Below, piece by piece: positions 1-12,261 of a DNA stretch of 64,000 nucleotides. Origin of the DNA: Prunella strophiata. Taxonomy: Eukaryota > Chordata > Aves > Passeriformes > Prunellidae. The notes beneath the pieces are model-generated. The model was not told the DNA's origin. It saw nothing but the letters and a program-made list of their open reading frames with translations, and searched no databases. Within the stretch, counting starts at the first letter, position 1. Every line of letters begins with the position of its first letter. Location of the stretch: positions 64,510,395 to 64,574,394 of the forward strand of contig JAZBQD010000014.1 of the NCBI GenBank assembly GCA_036583965.1. Reading direction: 5' to 3'. A program made the position numbers and the translations under genes.

Positions 1-810
1 CATAACTAGAGACACTGTAGGAGGGACAAGAAGATTTACTGGATCAAGGAGCTTCTTATAAAGGAGGAACAAATTAAGAATATTTAGCATGAAAATTAAC
101 ACCGGAAGCTAAGCTTAATACTGACCCAGATAAAGATAGAAAGCTACTCCCTGACTAAAATAAAATAATTATCAGCAGAGGAAGACTTTAATTCTAGCCA
201 TCTAGATTTAGTTAAGGAGTAATGATATTTGGAGAGCAAGCAGGAGGGGCAGAACCAGGGCCGAATCAGGCACAAATGCATTAAACAGGGAGAGGAATGT
301 AGGTCATACAGTATTACCAGAGAAAGACAGAAAAACAGCATGGCCAGACTGACTGAAGCCCTTTAAGGTGCAGCAAGCACCACATGTGAGACTGATGTAC
401 TGGCTTGGACTCAAAGCCACAGCAGTGATAAAGTCAGATAACTTTCAGACTGTGTCTACTCAACAGCAGCAAAAAGGATTCATGAGCTGACAAAACATTT
501 TCATGGTGCCCTTTTCTCCTGCAGGACTGTGGTGAAGCCTGGCTCTCACCAGAGTTCATGGGTCAGAACTCATTGCAGTGCAATCCCAAGTGTTGCAGTG
601 AGAAGCACAGAATGTGAGAAACCAACCCTGAGAGACAATTGCTGATTTTCCCCAGTACAGCCTCTCACACTACCACAGCTGTATGATTACAAAACTTGCT
701 AAAACAGAGCATTCCCACAGCCCTGGGGTGTTGAGCATACAGGAGAGCCTGGAAAGTGTCTTTGGGAGGCTGTTAGGGCCTTGTACATTCCCTTGCTGCC
801 ACAACCAGTG
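1..810. other. Unassigned noncoding sequence
   Basis: I see no gene, RNA or clear repeat here. The short ORFs have no recognisable domain. The last 150 bases become more GC-rich towards the LTR that begins near 811 and may include its unrecognised edge. Confidence 0.5.
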
Positions 811-947
811 CTGTGTCCTTGACGGATCCCCTGGTGTTGGGTCTCTCATGTGTCTCAAGAGACTCTGAGATGTTTGAGAGTCTCTGTGTCCCAGCCCGAA
901 GCACCAAAGAAGGAGTCAGGACTCTTCATCTGCAGTTTTCAAGGTTG

Positions 948-953
948 TTTATT
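948..953 (-). terminator. LTR polyadenylation signal AATAAA
   Basis: The plus strand reads TTTATT, giving AATAAA on the minus strand, about 100 bases downstream of the TATA box of the same LTR. This is the canonical vertebrate poly(A) signal. Use today is not shown by the sequence. Confidence 0.55.
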
Positions 954-1046
954 TTTCCTTATCCATTACATTCTTTCCCTGACCAGCCCAGGTCTGCTCA
1001 GCAGGTCAGTCTGAGGCAGACTGCCCACCTCTGGGGCAGTGTTGTC

Positions 1047-1054
1047 TTTTTATA
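1047..1054 (-). promoter_or_regulatory. LTR TATA box
   Basis: The minus strand reads TATAAAAA here. Its position upstream of the AATAAA of the same block is what a U3 promoter would show. Transcription would start about 25-30 bases further on, near 1020. Whether the promoter still works is unknown. Confidence 0.5.
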
Positions 1055-1495
1055 CTAAAAACTACCTGTACATTATTTACAGTTATTTTCCAATACCCAT
1101 CACCTATGTTACACAGTCCAACTCTACTCTAAACCAATCCAAAAGTGCCACCATCAGCCAGAAGATGGAGGCTGTGAAGAAGGAGAAAGAAGGACAGAAC
1201 ACACCCAAATTCCTCCATCTTGACCCCCGAACCCTCATTCTAAAAAACCCCAAAATTCTACTTTTTCACCCTGTGATAAACTAACTCTTACTCTACTTAA
1301 TTTTTGTAGCTTGCAACTCTTCATATAAGGTTGGTAATTTTTTCCATGGCTCAAAATCAAAGGCACAGGGGTCTTGGGCTCTGTGCCAAGGTCTCTGAGC
1401 TCCCCTGCCAGGGGCTGGAGCCATCCAGGGCAGCCAGAGGGATGTCCTGGGCTTCTGACTACCCTGGCACCTGTCTTGTCATTGTACTGCAGGTA

Positions 1496-3750
1496 TGGAT
1501 GTTATCATGGCACTACACTGAAATAAGCCCACTTGTGCTCATTTAATAGTGATTCTCATCAGCAGTCTGTACTGCCTTTTTGGACAAATTATCTCAGAAA
1601 AAGTGCTTCTGCCCAAGAACCATGGCAAATACATCCTTTGAAGCTGACAGAAGATAATCATCTCCAATAAGGGGTGAATTTGAAAACAGCACAGATAGGA
1701 ATCAACTTATTCTTTAATGCTTTAAGCAAATTTCATTCATTACAAGTAATTCTGTCTCTAATATCTAGAACTTTTGAGCAAGCTAAATGCTGTCTTTACT
1801 CTGTCTTCAAAGGTATTGGATGAGCTGTCTGGCAGTCATGTCCACTATTTGTTTTCACATGCCTAAGATTTGCAGTCCCACCTGTTAGGACACTGTCTGT
1901 CAAAACAAATTCAAGTAATCACTGCTTCATACCAGTGGTCAAAGGATCAAATATTCTATCCTTTGAACATCTAAGTTTTGCTTGGTGTGCAAATTCTCAA
2001 TACATCCTTCCTGGTTGTTCTATCATAAGTTTATCAAGCAGCTTCAGCTGGCTCAGGTGTCAGTCATGTGGAGGTCACTGTGAGCTGAAACACCTCCCAT
2101 CACACTTTAAGAAAACAAGGTAAATGCTCAGTTTTCCCAGCATCTTCTGAGCTCTCCACTACCACCAGCTAAGCTACTATTTTAAAACTAGCTTAAGTAA
2201 AAACTACATGGTTCTGCAGTGATGAAATGCCCTCTGTCATTTCCTATTAAAAAATGCATGACCCCCTTTCTTCATTGCACATAGCTTTAGCATATACTAG
2301 ATGTTATTTCCACTCTAATAACACCCAAGGGGTTGAACATATTTATATGTACAAATACATGTTTCCAGCAGCTCTGAATTTTCTTGTAGACTTTCCTCTT
2401 TAAGCAAGTCTCTGGTAATTCAGCTGTGAAATTAAAGAAACAGGGGACACTGTAGTGAGTTCTACTTTCTTATTCCCCTTGTGAAGAAATCTTAATAATA
2501 TTCAGTTTATAGCTGTCTATATTAAAGAGGAAATGCAAAATGCTACAGCTTCAGATAAAGAGACAAGCTTCTGTAGCTGGTGGTTGGAACAGTTAATTTT
2601 CTCTTGAATTAATCCTGCAGAAATACCTGCAGCATGTCAGTGAAATGCTCTAACTCTTCTTTGTAAATAGCAGGAACCTGATAGTGCTGCCTTTCCTTGT
2701 GGTGGCTCTGCTTTCCTTGATTTTGGTACTAAAGCATTGTAGAGTATCCTAACAAATACTCTCAGATTCATCCCACCTAGTTTTAGGGCATCTAAATTAG
2801 GAACCTACTTGCCTTAGATACTCTGTATGGTAGTGAAGGTGAAAAGATAAGCAGCCCTACAGAGTAGGTCACCCCTCCAAAAAACCTGCACAGAGGCTGG
2901 AACTATCCTACCCTGTCTGGGTTTTTAATGGAAATGTCTCATTAGCTCTAAACCTAAAAGGGAAAAAAAAAAAATCATGTCTGAAAATTTACATTTACAT
3001 GAATGTGAATATTGGCTGACCATCATTTGCTGGGCTCCACTGATGTGATCACAGTTTGATTGATCTTGATGCTCAAAAGCACACAGTGTATTCATTGTTT
3101 GAAACATAGAGGTCCCTTTCTAGCTAAAACAACATGGGTTAGCAAAAAGAAAACTAGGGAGTGTTATAGAACAAACTTGAGGGGTTTATATTAGCTGTTA
3201 ACCTGCCTCTGGGCTGCCCAAACACAGGCAGTTTTATGCAAAGGCTGTAGTGAGTGCAGGTTAAATAGGACCAGTGGGACAGCTTCTACCAAGCTCCTGC
3301 TGTTTCACTCTTAGCCTATATTCCTCTCCTTTTTTTTTTTTTTTTTTTCCCTTGCAGCTAAGTATTGCAAGCACTAAGCGACCCAAGTTCTAGCTTTAAG
3401 CAATGGAGAGAGAGAAACATCCACTCAGCTACAGGTTGTCTGATCTTTCCTGGCTACTTCTTTTCAGAATGGAGATAAATATCTCTCTGTGGAGATAAAC
3501 CTCTTCTTCCTCGGACTTTGGACTACAGAGCTAACTTTGTGGTAAAACAGAAATTTTTATCACTCTGGGAGTGCTTCTTCTAACCTAAGGGCAAGATATA
3601 GCTCATGGATGAAGACCCTGAAATTTTGATGTCCACTATACAGCCCTACCTCCCACAATTCCTCTGCTGCACCTGCCAGCTCTTTGCAAGCTTTCAACAT
3701 TTATGCAGTTGCTATCAAATGTACAAATTTAATCCAACTACCTACACCCT
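1496..3750. other. Noncoding sequence without recognised features
   Basis: AT-rich sequence with only short ORFs. The one simple repeat is a run of 19 T at 3330-3348 followed by 'cccttgcag', which looks like a splice acceptor by chance. I recognise no repeat family. Confidence 0.55.
3330..3348. repeat. Poly(T) tract, 19 bases
   Basis: Uninterrupted T run. It could be the reverse of an old poly(A) tail, but no retroposed body or flanking duplication is visible. Confidence 0.9.
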
Positions 3751-4302
3751 TGTACTCATTTTGAGTGGGGTAAAACTAATTTTCTTCACAGTGCCCAGCA
3801 TGGAGCTATGTTTTGGATGTGTGTTGAAAGCAGTGTTGATAATATAGAGATGTTTTTGTTATTCTGAGCAGGGCTCACACAGGGCCAAAGCCTTTCCTGC
3901 TTTTCATGCTGCTATGCTGCTCAGGGGGCTGAGGGTGCATGGGAGGCTGGGAGGAGACACAGCTGGGACATGTGTCCCAAACTGACCAAAGGGATTTTCC
4001 AGATCATATATCATAGTTAGTATACAAAGCAGAGTGAAGAAGGAAGAAATGAGGGAGGTTTGGAGTTATGGTGTTTGTCTTCCCAAATCACCTAGAGATG
4101 GCTGGACTCCTGCCTGCCCATAGAAAGTGGTGAATGAATTCCTTATTTTGCTGTTTTTGTGGGCAGCTTTTCCTTCCCATCTCAGCCCATGAGTCTTCTC
4201 TCTTTTCCCCTTCTGATTCTCTCCCAGATGCTGCTGGTGGGGGAGGGAGGAAGGGAGTGGTTTTGTGGTGCTGATTTGTTGGCTGGGTTTAGGATCATAA
4301 CA
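3751..4302 (+). mobile_element. Solo ERV LTR (ERVL-like avian family), plus strand
   Basis: About 552 bases starting TGTACT and ending in ACA, as LTRs do. It shares several blocks with the minus-strand LTR at 62079-62631: the 'tttggatgtg' block near 3812, the '(g)ccaaagggat' block near 3986 and the 'ctcagcccatgag' block near 4180. This makes the two elements cross-evidence for each other. The TATA region is degraded ('gtatacaaag' near 4020). Compared with the family as I remember it, the stretch with the poly(A) signal before 4180 seems deleted. Flanking pentamers are ACCCT (3746-3750) and ACTTT (4303-4307), a possible 5-bp target duplication with two changes. No internal retroviral genes adjoin it. 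Confidence 0.72.
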
Positions 4303-6425
4303 ACTTTTAATAACCCAAGCACCAAATCCAATTCATATTGCTTCAAAATAAGCATCTAAGATGATTCAGGTGAGTTGCTCATCTGAACTGCCTACTATTT
4401 GCCACTGACTCTAAAGTATAGCTCACTCAGATATTTAGCTCTTTAATACCAAAATAAGTGAGGTAAATCCCACTTTCTGGTCTTGAGCCCTTGTTATTCC
4501 ATCTATAAAACACTGCTGTTATTGCTCACTCTTATAACTTCTCAGCAAAAAATAATAAAGTTTTGCCCTGCTATTATTACACATCTGACTTACCAGCTAC
4601 CCTTGCTTTGCTGCATTGCCACCATTCCTGATTGAACTTATCTAATGCAGACAGAACTTGAGAGTTTGTCAGTCATGTGGTACCTTCCACCTGCACTGAG
4701 AGGGAAAAGTATTTAAAAATTTGTTCAATATCAATTAGTCACTAAAGAGACAACAAGCAAAGTGGTGACACTATTGAATTTATATGGAAAACATTGAAGG
4801 TTAGAAAGAGGATGCCTGTTCAACTAGCTCCCTAGTAAAGGCAATAATGTACAATAATGAAATTGTAGGACTATCTTGTTCATGTGGAGTCTACAGCAGC
4901 TTGGGGCAGGTCTCATTCCCTTACACTCTGTACAGCAATGCATCTTGAAACCAATGAAGTGCTATGTCTTTATGAGACTTGTCATGGACAATAAGGCTAA
5001 TTGCAAAAGGGAGTATTAATGTAATGACTTTACCTTCATGTCAATAAACTATGAAGGAGAATTAGAAAATTTAATGGGATTGCTTTGTTCAGCAAACTTT
5101 CTTACTTTTTTACTCTAATATCTAATAAAGTTCTGAGTGGAGCTGCTTAATACACTGGATTTAGAAGATTCTTTATATATTAAAAATCTTTGCATTTTTT
5201 ATTCCATCAGAACTTCAAGGAAGTTCTCCCCACTAATCAGCACTTTAATTCTTTGATCAGATGAGAATAAAGACCAAATATGTTTTTGTGTTGCTCTAGT
5301 CAAATGCAATACCATTGTTGGAGCTAAAATATACAGTTTATTCAAATAAGCCTGAATTATCTACTGTATCCTACCAAATTATCAAACAAAATGTTTTGGT
5401 CTGTGATACATGAGACACACAACTGGACTGTTGTGCATGGAATTGGTTATTGATTATTAATGGAGTTTTCAGCTCCAGATCCCTTATTTCTCTTTGGGGA
5501 AAATGCAAGGGAATTTTTCTGAAGTTCTTCTATACTTCACAGTCTATCCAGCTGGCACTGATATTCACCAGCAGTAAAGCAGTGAATACCAGCTGCCATT
5601 ATAGCCTTTATCAAGAGGGCAGGGTTTTGATCATAACTACTCTAATAAACACAAATGTCCCTTTGATATTTCTGTCAGTTATTTAAAGAAATGAAAATTT
5701 AGTAACTTTCGCTGTTATTGGGGAGACGTGGCACTGGCCTTACTTATTCAGCCTCTTGGGAGAGAATTAGACTATAAAGCAGCATATTCACTAAAAACCT
5801 TAAAAAATCAAATCTGAAAATGAAGCTATCATTACATTGATATGGAAACTGCAAGCAAAGTACTCAGGAGAGACAAAACATAAAGTTATCAGCAACATTT
5901 TAGCTGTTCAAACAATAAAAGTCGTAGCAAAGAGTGACTGTGGTTTGAAGGACAAGTGTATGGATTTTCTAAGGTTCATGGCTCTCAAGATATGGCAGAA
6001 ATTGAAGAATAAAAAAAATAAAGAAAAATGTTTTAAAAGGCAGTTATGATTATTAAAATAATGAAAAAGATATCTGTACAAAGCAGTGTAATTTTTGACT
6101 ATTCACATTTCAATAGATGACAAATAAAAGACGTGATGGATAGTAAAGAGAGGAATGTGGATGTGTCATACAGTTTTAAGGCAAGTTTTATATTGAGAGA
6201 AGAAAGTGGTTTATTAGTCAAGTAATTAATCTGTGCAAGTCATTGTCACAAGGTAAAATGGAGCTAAGACTTACAGAAGGATTTGAAAAAGCTCAGATAT
6301 TTCTGTGAATAATAAAACTTTCATCTTTTCATCAGAGAGACTTTATAATGTACAAAACCTCTCATATCACTGATGCTGTCCATGTGGGGCACATCAGATT
6401 GGATTAGATTTTCTAACTTCATATG
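4303..6425. other. AT-rich noncoding sequence
   Basis: No gene or repeat family recognised. ORFs here are short and low in complexity. The stretch at 6000-6060 is A-rich. Confidence 0.55.
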
Positions 6426-6429
6426 GAAA

Positions 6430-7225
6430 TTCCATTGGGCCTTTATGCCATCTGACTCATTGCAGTCTGACCTTGGTAGGGCAGAAGGTCATGGAGCAGA
6501 TCATCATATGGGACAACCAGCATGGACTTATGAAAGGCAGGTGCTGCTTGACTGACCTGATCTCCTTCTATGACAGGGTGACCCACTCGGAGCATGAGGG
6601 AAGATGGTGGACATTATTTACCTAGGCCTTATTAAAGCCTTGCACTCCCTTTCCCAGAGCATTCTCCTGGAGAAACTGGCTTCCCATAGTTGGGATGGAT
6701 GCACTGTTTGCTGAGTAAAAAACAGGGCTGAGGCCAGGCCTGTTTTATGTCTTCATCAATGATCTGGATGAGGGGATCGAGTGTTCCCTTGGTGAGTATG
6801 TACATGAAAAGTTAGGTGGGAGTTCTGATCTGCTGGAGGGTAGGAAGATGGATCTGGAAAGACTGGCCTAAAGGATGGAGATCATTTTTATGAGGTGCAA
6901 TGAGGGAAACAAACACAACCAACCCCATGCAGAGCTACACTGGCTGGCAATCTTCCAGGCAGAAAAGGACCCTGAGGGTGTTCATTGACAGTGACTGCAC
7001 ATAAGACAGCAATGTGCTCCATTTACCTCAAATTGGGCCAAAAAGGTTTAGCTGGATACTAGGAAACATTTCTTCACTGCAAGGGTTGTCAAGCAGTGGA
7101 ACAGGTTGCTCAGAGGAGTGGTGGAGTCACCATCCCTGGAGGGAATTAAAAGACATGCAGTTGTGGCACTTGGGGACATAGTTTAATGGTGGCAGTGCTG
7201 GGTTCATGGTTTGACTCTATGATTT
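6430..7225 (+). mobile_element. CR1 LINE fragment with internal deletions, plus strand
   Basis: The start matches the reverse transcriptase part of CR1 ORF2. Translation shows pieces such as MKGRCCLTDLISFYDRVTH (first residue approximate) and, further on, the equivalent of the 'ILLEKLASHSWDGCTVC' region. The second half (from about 7040) matches the CR1 end region with 'ctggatactaggaaacatttcttcactgc'-type sequence and the 'ggaacaggttgctcagagg' block. It stops at 'gactctatgatttta' near 7225, close to the usual CR1 3' end. The RT domain is broken by several deletions and stops, for instance around 6725 and at 7030-7050, where the sequence jumps to the 3' region. It is a dead 5'-truncated copy. 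Confidence 0.85.
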
Positions 7226-7846
7226 TATTTGTCATTGTTACCATGCATTAACCTGAGTTAATAAACTCCTGCCATGCTCTGTTTTATCATTGGATCATTC
7301 TGACAGCACCTAGCCTATTCTTCTTTTTCAATTCATTGAGTTTTAAGTTGCCAAGAGTTTTCAACTTTTCTATAAATCAGTGTTCATCTGTAGCTAAAGA
7401 CATAAATATGTATAAACTTCTGAATAACACTGCATTAAGATTTACAACATGTCATGTACAACATGGGTCTTCTTCCCCCTCCATAGCATTTTTGTTCCCT
7501 GATATTTCTTCCTCCTATCTATTGATTGTCTTAAAAATGAATTATGGAAAACTGAATTTAAATTCTTTTCCTGTGGTCCTGAAGCTCTGTGTTAGAGAAA
7601 CACGTGTGTCTCCAGTGTTATAAAGAGAGGGACTTCTGGAGGTGTCCTGTGAACCCTGACAACTCTTGAGTGAGATTAACCCAAGTCTGTTCTCCTCCAG
7701 CTTCTCAAAGGACATCCAGCCTCAAAACACTTAGGACCCTCTGTGCCATTGCTTCCTACCTTGAGTAAGAGTGGTGAGTCATTTCCCTGCTCTTTCAGGG
7801 GTTAAAAAAGATTCCTTTGCTCTAGAAAAAATTCAGGCCAGGTTTA

Positions 7847-7863
7847 TTTTTTTTTTTTTTTTT
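7847..7863. repeat. Poly(T) tract, 17 bases
   Basis: Uninterrupted T run in AT-rich DNA. Confidence 0.9.
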
Positions 7864-9178
7864 CCTTCTTGGTCTACACAGATGAAGATCATAGATGTAA
7901 AACTGTTTTCTCTGTCTGCTATTCTTTTGCCCATATTTCCTGTATCTGTGCAAAATTTAATGGAGTGTTTCAAGTCTAGAAAGATATAAAATCACAGTTT
8001 CAAACTGCACATGACAAATTTGTGTTGAAATAGCCAAAGCTTTCTCAAGTCTATAAGCAAACTGGGTGCTACAATGGAAAGTTTTGAATAAGCTTAGTAA
8101 AAGCTGATGCCTGCAGCCCTGCCTAGAATAAGCACATAGAGAAGTTGCATTGAAAAAAAACAGCATGTTAATAACCATGAAATTCTCTTTAGCCTTTAAA
8201 AGAACAAATCTCCATCTCTTAGTATGAAACCCACTGCTGGAAAAAAATTCCCATAACTTTCTCCTTAGGAGGGTGACATGTAGGAAGATATGGATGGAGG
8301 GAACAATAATGAGGGGACTACAAAATGAGGGTCTGAACACAGATCTGCAGGGGAACACAAGCAAGCTGTGAGGCTATTTAAGTTTTCAAAAGTCAATTAG
8401 CAGTTGATGGAGAGATAAATTTAAACAGGTATAAATCTGTTTCTTTGGTTTATAAAAGAAAATTATACATATGAAATTCTTAAAATTATAAGGGAATAGA
8501 CAGTGAATAAGAGCAAAGTTTCTTTCCAACTTCATTAGCACAGCTCTGGTTTCTCTATTCATGATCTTCTGGTGCTTTTATCTAATGCAGTTACCAGTAG
8601 TTACATAATTGTTGCTGTTTCTGACTAGAAGGGACTCTTATTATAAGAGTGTAGAAAGCTGCTTTCATTCTTTTACTAAGCTTTTAAAATTTGTCTGGTT
8701 TTCTTTCACTATGTTAACTGTAAATTTTTCCTTGTCGTTATCAATTATTACTTCAAACAATATTTTTGAGGGTTTTTTTTTTTTAGCCAGCCTTTTGAAG
8801 CAGCAAGGTTAAACTTTAAAGTTGGCATAGCATAGGCAACCATGTCATGCTCACTGCTTTACAGGGAACTACCAAGGGCTGATCATGAAGCCAACTCACA
8901 TGTATTCAATACAAAAGATTTTTACTTTATGTGAGCCTTGCCCATTTTGTGATAGAAAATTAAAAGTCTTCCACAGAATTTTTCTTCAGAGACAAGTACA
9001 AACATACACATTATGCATTGTCTATGCCTCTCCCAAACTGGTTTCCTGCAGTTTAGATACCCTCTTAAAAAAAAAAAAATTTAGCTTTGCATCTTTGAAG
9101 CATGTTTCTTCCTGGGTTTCTTAGAAAACAGAACTATCAACATTCAAGATCCATGTAGCATTGAGTTTCTAAGGATTC

Positions 9179-9225
9179 AAAAAAAAAAAAAAAAAAACAA
9201 AACCCCAAAACAAAAAACAATTCTA
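9179..9225. repeat. Poly(A) tract with A-rich extension
   Basis: Nineteen A followed by an A-rich C-interrupted tail ('caaaaccccaaaacaaaaaac'-like). This pattern is common in old poly(A) tails, but no retroposed body is recognisable upstream. Confidence 0.85.
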
Positions 9226-9799
9226 ATAGAAGTGGTGTCTTTCTCTCTTATAATGACAACTTTATCCTTCTCAAATAGAAACTCCCATATAATTTTAACT
9301 TTTCAATTGAAAGGTCCACGAGGTTGTTGTGTGACTATTGTAACAAATCTCAACTGCAACAATTTTCAATTCTTCTTCCTTTGCTGCATTACTCTTTGCA
9401 CAGGTCATTTTTCTCCTCTTTTATTTCATTGTTTTTACCTTGTCAAATATATCTGTGGTATCATAAATTTGAGCTGGAGCAACATTTTGCTTCTGCCAGT
9501 TTGGTTGTTGGTTCGGTGTATTCCTGGCTGCCCAAGAAAACTGGACCCAGATTTCCAGCTGAGGTCTCCCCCACTTCTGAATGGAGAGAAGGATTGTGTT
9601 ATTATGAGGCTTACTCCAGCTTATACTGATTTTTTTGAAATTTGTGAGGTTTCTCCTACAACCTGTCGTTGTGTTTCATGGTGGTTTGTGAGTAATAAAA
9701 ACATATTTTTCTGTAAACCTGCAACCCAACTATTTCCTCACTATCCTGCATTAGGAGACCTGACTGGTTTTGCCTAAGAACAGTATCTGTATCCCAGTC

Positions 9800-9995
9800 A
9801 TGAAATATCAGCATTTTTGTCAATTCTCACTCCCAGTTCCATTGCATCACCTGGATTCCTGCCCTCCAGCTCTTCAGGCACTCTCCAGTCAATGCCATCT
9901 GCAAAATTGTAAAGATCATAATAGTTCATTAATGACAATACTGAATAGCAACGGACCCAAAACTGGTCCTTAAGGGACAGCATTAAATTCATCCT
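9800..9995 (-). mobile_element. Decayed CR1-type reverse transcriptase fragment, minus strand
   Basis: On the minus strand, about 9975 to 9915, one frame gives VP, a stop, then GPVLGPLLFSIVINEL. This matches the conserved VPQG-LGPLLFxI-INDL block of LINE reverse transcriptases, with the Q codon mutated to a stop. A short way downstream, after a frame change, comes LYNFADGIDW, corresponding to the FADDTK catalytic block with the second Asp replaced. It is a heavily mutated remnant, probably an older CR1 subfamily than the other copies here. Confidence 0.6.
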
Positions 9996-10780
9996 TCAGT
10001 TTCAATACTGCATCATTACACATCATTTTCAAAGCATGTTTCCCTATGCTATGCACTAAATTACTTTCTTACATTTTTCCTTCTGTTTTTATGAATTACT
10101 GTGGAAGACTATCAAATAGTTTGCTCTTGGAGCTGAGGTATGTAATGTGGGACATTCTCCATACATCCTTTTACTCTAAAACAGATGGAATTAGATTTAA
10201 TTTGGTATGATTTTTACATATTCTCTTTATGGCTGTTATTTTGTTGGTGACTATCAGGTGAATGTGATTATTTGTTTAACTTTACCTTCCAGGAACTGAT
10301 TTCCACAAACTTTGAACTCAACTGGTTGTAAAGCTCCTTGCAAAGATTCTCAAGTAGTGCCATGATTACTCTGTTTCCATTTATAATCACTGTTTATCTG
10401 AGTATTTCAACACTACCATACTTTTTTATTTTCCCAAATGGAGAGCAGAAAGCACAAAGGAAGAACAAAGAACACACGTCAATATGACTGGACACTAGTC
10501 TAGATGTGTCTACAGAGAACTTCTAGGCTACTGCCAAAGGAAAGAGGAACTTTTAATGAATTGATTCCTCTTCAGCCAAAAAGAAACTCTGGGACTTCCA
10601 GCAGCCTACCTGAGATTATCAGATCTGGGAGCATTTACCTCTGGCACAGGCTTTTCCATGAAGTTGACACTGGAAGAAGCTAAGAGATGATTATCCAAAC
10701 TCTAAGACTAGATTTCTCTTAACAGTAATACTACCATCCCAGAGAATATTCTTTCTCTTTTTATTTAATTCCCCCTCCCT
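9996..10780. other. AT-rich noncoding sequence
   Basis: No feature recognised. It may include further unrecognisable remains of the LINE at 9800-9995. Confidence 0.5.
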
Positions 10781-11570
10781 CCAATCCATTCTCTGCACAG
10801 AGGAACCTCGGGCAGCTCCCAGGGACTAAGGGCTCCTCAAGGTTGTGACACGTGCCCCGAGTACAGGGCCAGCTCACTTGCAGGTCACCCTCAGGACTGG
10901 CAGCCACAGAGCACGGGCAGAGACCCAGGGCCTGGCTACAGGGGGGACATGGTGCCCACACTCCCACTAAGCAGCTTCCCTCCATCCTCAGAAAGCAAGG
11001 GCAAGGCCAGATATTTTCTCCATCTGTGCATTTTTGGGGACCCCCCCCACCCTGTGACTGCACAGAGCTCCTCTTTCCCTCCTGGGAAGTCTAAGGTACA
11101 CTGCTCTATTTCTAAATGGGGCCTAAAGCACAATCTCACTTGCTTACTCACAGCAGCTAAGGGGAAGACAAGGGAGGGAGGGAGAGACAGGTTTACCACA
11201 GTGCTTTGAAGGCTTTTTTGTACCTTGAGAGCAGTGTTTAACAGCCTCACCTCTAGGATGGCTCTGTGCCCAGAGAAACTGCCAGAGCTGAGCCCCATGG
11301 AGACAAAGGCACACCACAAACCCTCACACAGCTTCAGAGCTGCTGGCAGAGGAGAATCTGATCCACTGCCTTGTTCCCAAAATAGCAGCTGGTGGGAGGT
11401 GACTGACTGGCTAATACCTGTGGTGTTTCCATCACCGATTGAGATGAAGTCTGTTGCCAGGAATCCTGGGGTGGTTTCCTTGACAACCAGAAGAAATGCA
11501 CAACTGAGATGCACATGACTTTTCAGGTGTTTTTTTAACTCCTCTGAAACAATGAGCTGCCCCACCAGAA
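10781..11570. other. GC-rich island of unknown nature
   Basis: Clearly richer in G and C than its flanks, with a C9-type run near 11041 and GA-rich stretch (agggagggaggg) at 11170-11185. The minus strand carries a 209-codon ORF (10936-11565), and several other frames are open, as expected at higher GC. I find no known domain or repeat family. It could be an unrecognised LTR or ERV fragment, a regulatory element or a decayed exon cluster. Confidence 0.4.
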
Positions 11571-12260
11571 CTCAGATAAATAAAACCGAGGTGTGCAGTC
11601 AAATGGTGAGCAGCATTTATGCTCAAGGGCAAATTTGAGCTGAGCCTGAAATCTCCCATGAAACAAACCCTCAAGAGAGAAACCAGCCTGGAAATATTCC
11701 TCCTATCCAATAGGGCAGAGATCTTGCAAGATTATCTACTTTGTTATTTTTAGCCTTTATATGAGCAATTTCAAGAGATGGAAGGTATTTTCACGAGAGA
11801 GATAGATATATCTAACATTGAATTAATTGGAATGTCCCTATTAAATCCAAAGCCTTCAAATTTCAAAGTTGATTGCAAACAATGCACTGTTCATCAGAAG
11901 CACTAGGGGCATTTATTGAAATCAGAACATATTTTGAAATTATTTTAACAAGACAGTGTAAATTTTAAGCCAGAGCATACAACATTAACAAGACTAACAG
12001 TATCTTGTTACTCATTGTTTGTATGTAGACATGGCCACAAATTTTCTATGGACAGTAAATGAACTAAAAAAATTCATATTTTTGTGAATTCAAGTTGTAA
12101 TGATAAACAGTTTTAGCCCAATTATGGCAAATATTTTTCAACAAAGGATTCCATTGTAAAATATTGAAATGTGTTATATAAGGATTTCAAAAGGAAATGT
12201 TCTTTTAGGTTTTGTAGTTTTGGCGTTTTGTTTGACAAATTACCTACTCTTTAAGGGAAA
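11571..12260. other. AT-rich noncoding sequence
   Basis: Nothing recognisable; very AT-rich from 11800 onward. Confidence 0.5.
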
Positions 12261-12261
12261 T

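Larger units (their letters stand above)
811..1495 (-). mobile_element. Endogenous retrovirus LTR, passerine type, minus strand
   Basis: Read on the minus strand, this block has the order of a retroviral LTR. A TATA box (TATAAAAA, complement of 1047-1054) is followed about 100 bases downstream by a polyadenylation signal (AATAAA, complement of 948-953), then a U5-like tail towards 811. That spacing fits a U3-R-U5 layout. The sequence also resembles songbird ERV LTRs I recall, for example around 1080-1300, but I cannot name the family with certainty. No gag, pol or env sequence lies beside it, so it is probably a solo LTR. Both ends are approximate: no matching target site duplication was found, and the left edge could be a few bases from 809-812. 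Confidence 0.62.
7226..9795. other. AT-rich noncoding sequence, possible CR1 scrap near 7630
   Basis: Mostly unassigned. At 7622-7770 a segment with 'gggacttctggaggtgtcc' faintly resembles the minus-strand CR1 3' end but is too diverged to call. Simple tracts are T17 at 7847-7863 and A19 at 9179-9197. The 181-codon ORF at 9232-9777 has no recognisable domain and is hydrophobic and T-rich, so I do not call it a gene. Confidence 0.5.

Noticed and set aside
3330..3357. Splice acceptor (T19 then ccc ttgcag)
   Set aside because: The following sequence has no open exon with a donor; a poly(T) run next to CAG is enough to explain it.
7622..7770. CR1 3' end, minus strand
   Set aside because: Only one short block ('gggacttctggaggtgtcc') resembles CR1; too weak to annotate as an element.
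9232..9777. 181-codon plus-strand ORF
   Set aside because: Hydrophobic, T-rich and without domain or splice context; nothing distinguishes it from a chance frame.
10936..11565. 209-codon minus-strand ORF as a gene
   Set aside because: It fills a GC-rich island in which several frames are open; no domain or initiation context recognised.
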